Below are positions 4,809 to 6,050 of a DNA stretch of 6,050 nt, in pieces (within the stretch, counting starts at the first letter, position 1; each line of letters begins with the position of its first letter). The DNA lies in NCBI GenBank assembly GCA_021781255.1, contig JAJXXG010000210.1, positions 1-6,050 of the forward strand, in the 5' to 3' direction. This stretch comes from Acidobacteriota bacterium. GTDB taxonomy: Bacteria > Acidobacteriota > Terriglobia > Terriglobales > Acidobacteriaceae. The notes beneath the pieces are model-generated. The model saw nothing but the letters and a program-made list of their open reading frames with translations. It had not been told where the DNA came from and made no database searches. The position numbers were made by a program, and so were the translations under genes.

Positions 4809-6050
4809 ATGGACGACGAACCGATGTACAAGTGGCTGGAACAACAGGGCGAGGCGTTTGGCGCGCCGGGACTAGCGCCGCGGTGGACTTCAAGCGTGAA
4901 GGATGCGGTGGTGACGGCCTATGCAGGTTCGAGCCGGGTGTGGTTCACGTGCTCGCACGGGATCTTGAACGAGGTGTACCACCCGACGATCGATCACGCG
5001 CAGGTGCGGGACATGGAGTTTCTGGTGACCGACGGGGAGACGTTTGTCCACGAGGAGAAGCGCGATCTCAAGACGAGCTTCGAGTACATCGATCCCGGGG
5101 CGCTGGGAGTGCGTTATGTGAATCGCGATCCGGAGGGCCGGTACACGCTGACCAAGGAGATGATCTGCGATCCGCACCACGGGGTGGTATTGCAGCACGT
5201 GCGGGTGGAGGGTCGAGCGGACCTGGTGCCGCGGCTGAAGGTCTATGCGCTGCTGGCGCCGCACCTGAATGGCGGGGGCAAAGGCAACTCCGCGCGGGCG
5301 CTGGACCTGGCGGGGCACAAGGTGCTGCTGGCGTGGAAGAACGAGTGGTCACTGGCGATGACGGCCAGCTGCGGATTCTCGCGCATGAGCTGCGGCTATG
5401 TGGGCGCCAGCGACGGCTGGCAGGACCTGATGCAGAATCTGGCGATGGACTGGGAGTTCGGGTCGGCCCGGGACGGGAACGTGGCGGTGATGGGCGAGAT
5501 CGACCTGGGGTGCATCGGGCGCAACGGGAACGGCGGCGTGGCGCGGGTGGATGGCGATGCGGCGGTGCGCGAGTTCACGCTGGCGATCGGGATTGGCGAG
5601 GGACATCATACGGCATTGCAGAAGACGGTCGGCTCGCTTGCGGTGCCGTTTGCGCAGCAGCGCGAGCGGTTTATCGAGCAGTGGCGGCGGGCGTCGCATC
5701 CAGACTGGCTTCAGGCGCATGCGAGGGACGGCGGCAAGCTGATGCGCGCCAGCCACGCGGTGCTGCTGGCGCACGAAGACAAGGCGTACTCGGGTGCATT
5801 TGTGGCTTCGGCGTCGATTCCCTGGGGGCAGGTGAAGGGGGACGACGATCTGGGCGGCTACCACCTGGTGTGGACGCGGGACATGGTGCAGACGGCGACG
5901 GCGCTGCTGGCCTGCGGTCGGTCGGAGACGGCGCTGCGGGCCCTGGTGTATCTGGCCTGCACACAGCAGCCGGACGGGGGCTTTGCGCAGAACTTCTGGA
6001 TTGACGGCACGCCCTACTGGAGCGGGATGCAACTGGACGAGGTGGCGTTT
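4809..6050 (+). CDS. GH15 family glucoamylase-type glucosidase, N-terminal part (cut by right edge)
   Basis: GH15 enzymes release glucose from the non-reducing ends of alpha-glucans with inversion. The frame is open for 414 codons to the window edge; prokaryotic members usually have about 650-800 residues. The N-terminal region (about 10-270) resembles the beta-sandwich domain of bacterial glucoamylases and glucodextranases, with WTSSVKDAVVTAYAGSSRVW (26-45) and HGILNEVYHPTIDHAQVRD (50-68). The (alpha/alpha)6 catalytic barrel starts near 300, with SASIPWGQ (337-344), GGYHLVWTRDM (349-359; the Tyr-His-x-Val-Trp-x-Arg-Asp motif lines the substrate pocket) and QPDGGFAQNFWIDG (388-401). The catalytic glutamates lie beyond the edge, so activity cannot be judged. 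No signal peptide is visible, which suggests a cytosolic enzyme acting on glycogen, maltodextrin or trehalose-type substrates. The start is uncertain: ATG at 4809 is taken, but an in-frame GTG at 4800 and an ATG at 4824 also exist, and no strong Shine-Dalgarno separates them. Confidence 0.9.
   Translation, partial: MDDEPMYKWLEQQGEAFGAPGLAPRWTSSVKDAVVTAYAGSSRVWFTCSHGILNEVYHPTIDHAQVRDMEFLVTDGETFVHEEKRDLKTSFEYIDPGALGVRYVNRDPEGRYTLTKEMICDPHHGVVLQHVRVEGRADLVPRLKVYALLAPHLNGGGKGNSARALDLAGHKVLLAWKNEWSLAMTASCGFSRMSCGYVGASDGWQDLMQNLAMDWEFGSARDGNVAVMGEIDLGCIGRNGNGGVARVDGDAAVREFTLAIGIGEGHHTALQKTVGSLAVPFAQQRERFIEQWRRASHPDWLQAHARDGGKLMRASHAVLLAHEDKAYSGAFVASASIPWGQVKGDDDLGGYHLVWTRDMVQTATALLACGRSETALRALVYLACTQQPDGGFAQNFWIDGTPYWSGMQLDEVAF

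Noticed and set aside
3553..4893. Minus-strand 446-codon open frame
   Set aside because: Antisense of aroB and the start of the GH15 gene; His/Arg/Pro-rich composition typical of GC-driven shadow frames.
4832..6004. Plus-strand 390-codon open frame
   Set aside because: Out of frame with the GH15 coding sequence from 4809, which carries the recognisable motifs; the product is Gly/Ala/Arg-rich.
1..6050. CRISPR array, insertion sequence ends, attachment sites, phage genes
   Set aside because: No regularly spaced long repeats, transposase, integrase or phage-type gene seen on either strand.

Overview
This is a GC-rich bacterial chromosome segment with ordinary gene density. It carries biosynthetic genes, one membrane protein, a type II toxin-antitoxin pair and a carbohydrate-active enzyme. 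The gene mix and coding style (GCG/CTG/GTG-rich plus-strand genes, a MgtC/DUF4010 membrane protein, a possible TonB-type tail, a cytosolic-looking GH15 enzyme) would suit an Acidobacteriota chromosome. That placement is an impression; nothing here fixes the taxonomy.

Layout: (1) Positions 1-756, minus strand: the N-terminal 252 residues of L-aspartate oxidase (NadB), cut by the left edge. (2) Positions 757-945: a divergent intergenic region. (3) 946-2208, plus: a 420-residue polytopic membrane protein with an MgtC/SapB-type N-terminus and a DUF4010-type C-terminus. (4) 2291-2971, plus: a compact hicA-hicB toxin-antitoxin operon. A recognisable sigma70-type promoter precedes it, with a direct repeat one helical turn apart inside. 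(5) 2972-3348: an intergenic region holding, on the minus strand, what looks like the 3' tail of a TonB-type gene with no body. (6) 3349-4449, plus: a complete aroB (3-dehydroquinate synthase), GTG start, all metal ligands present. (7) 4450-4808: a spacer without a convincing gene. (8) 4809-6050, plus: the N-terminal 414 residues of a GH15 glucoamylase-type glucosidase, cut by the right edge before its catalytic acid.

NadB (NAD synthesis) and AroB (shikimate pathway) are housekeeping functions and do not form one pathway with their neighbours. Only hicA and hicB form a clear operon. The plus strand is G-rich at third codon positions in plus-strand genes, while the minus-strand nadB is C-rich at its third positions. 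The skew is therefore a property of the DNA strand rather than of gene orientation. hicAB uses codons differently from its neighbours and sits beside a gene remnant, which fits a small acquired module.

I did not find a clearly new biological system. The items most worth a second look are the hicAB control region, an 11-of-12 match to part of it upstream of the membrane-protein gene, and the TonB-like remnant.
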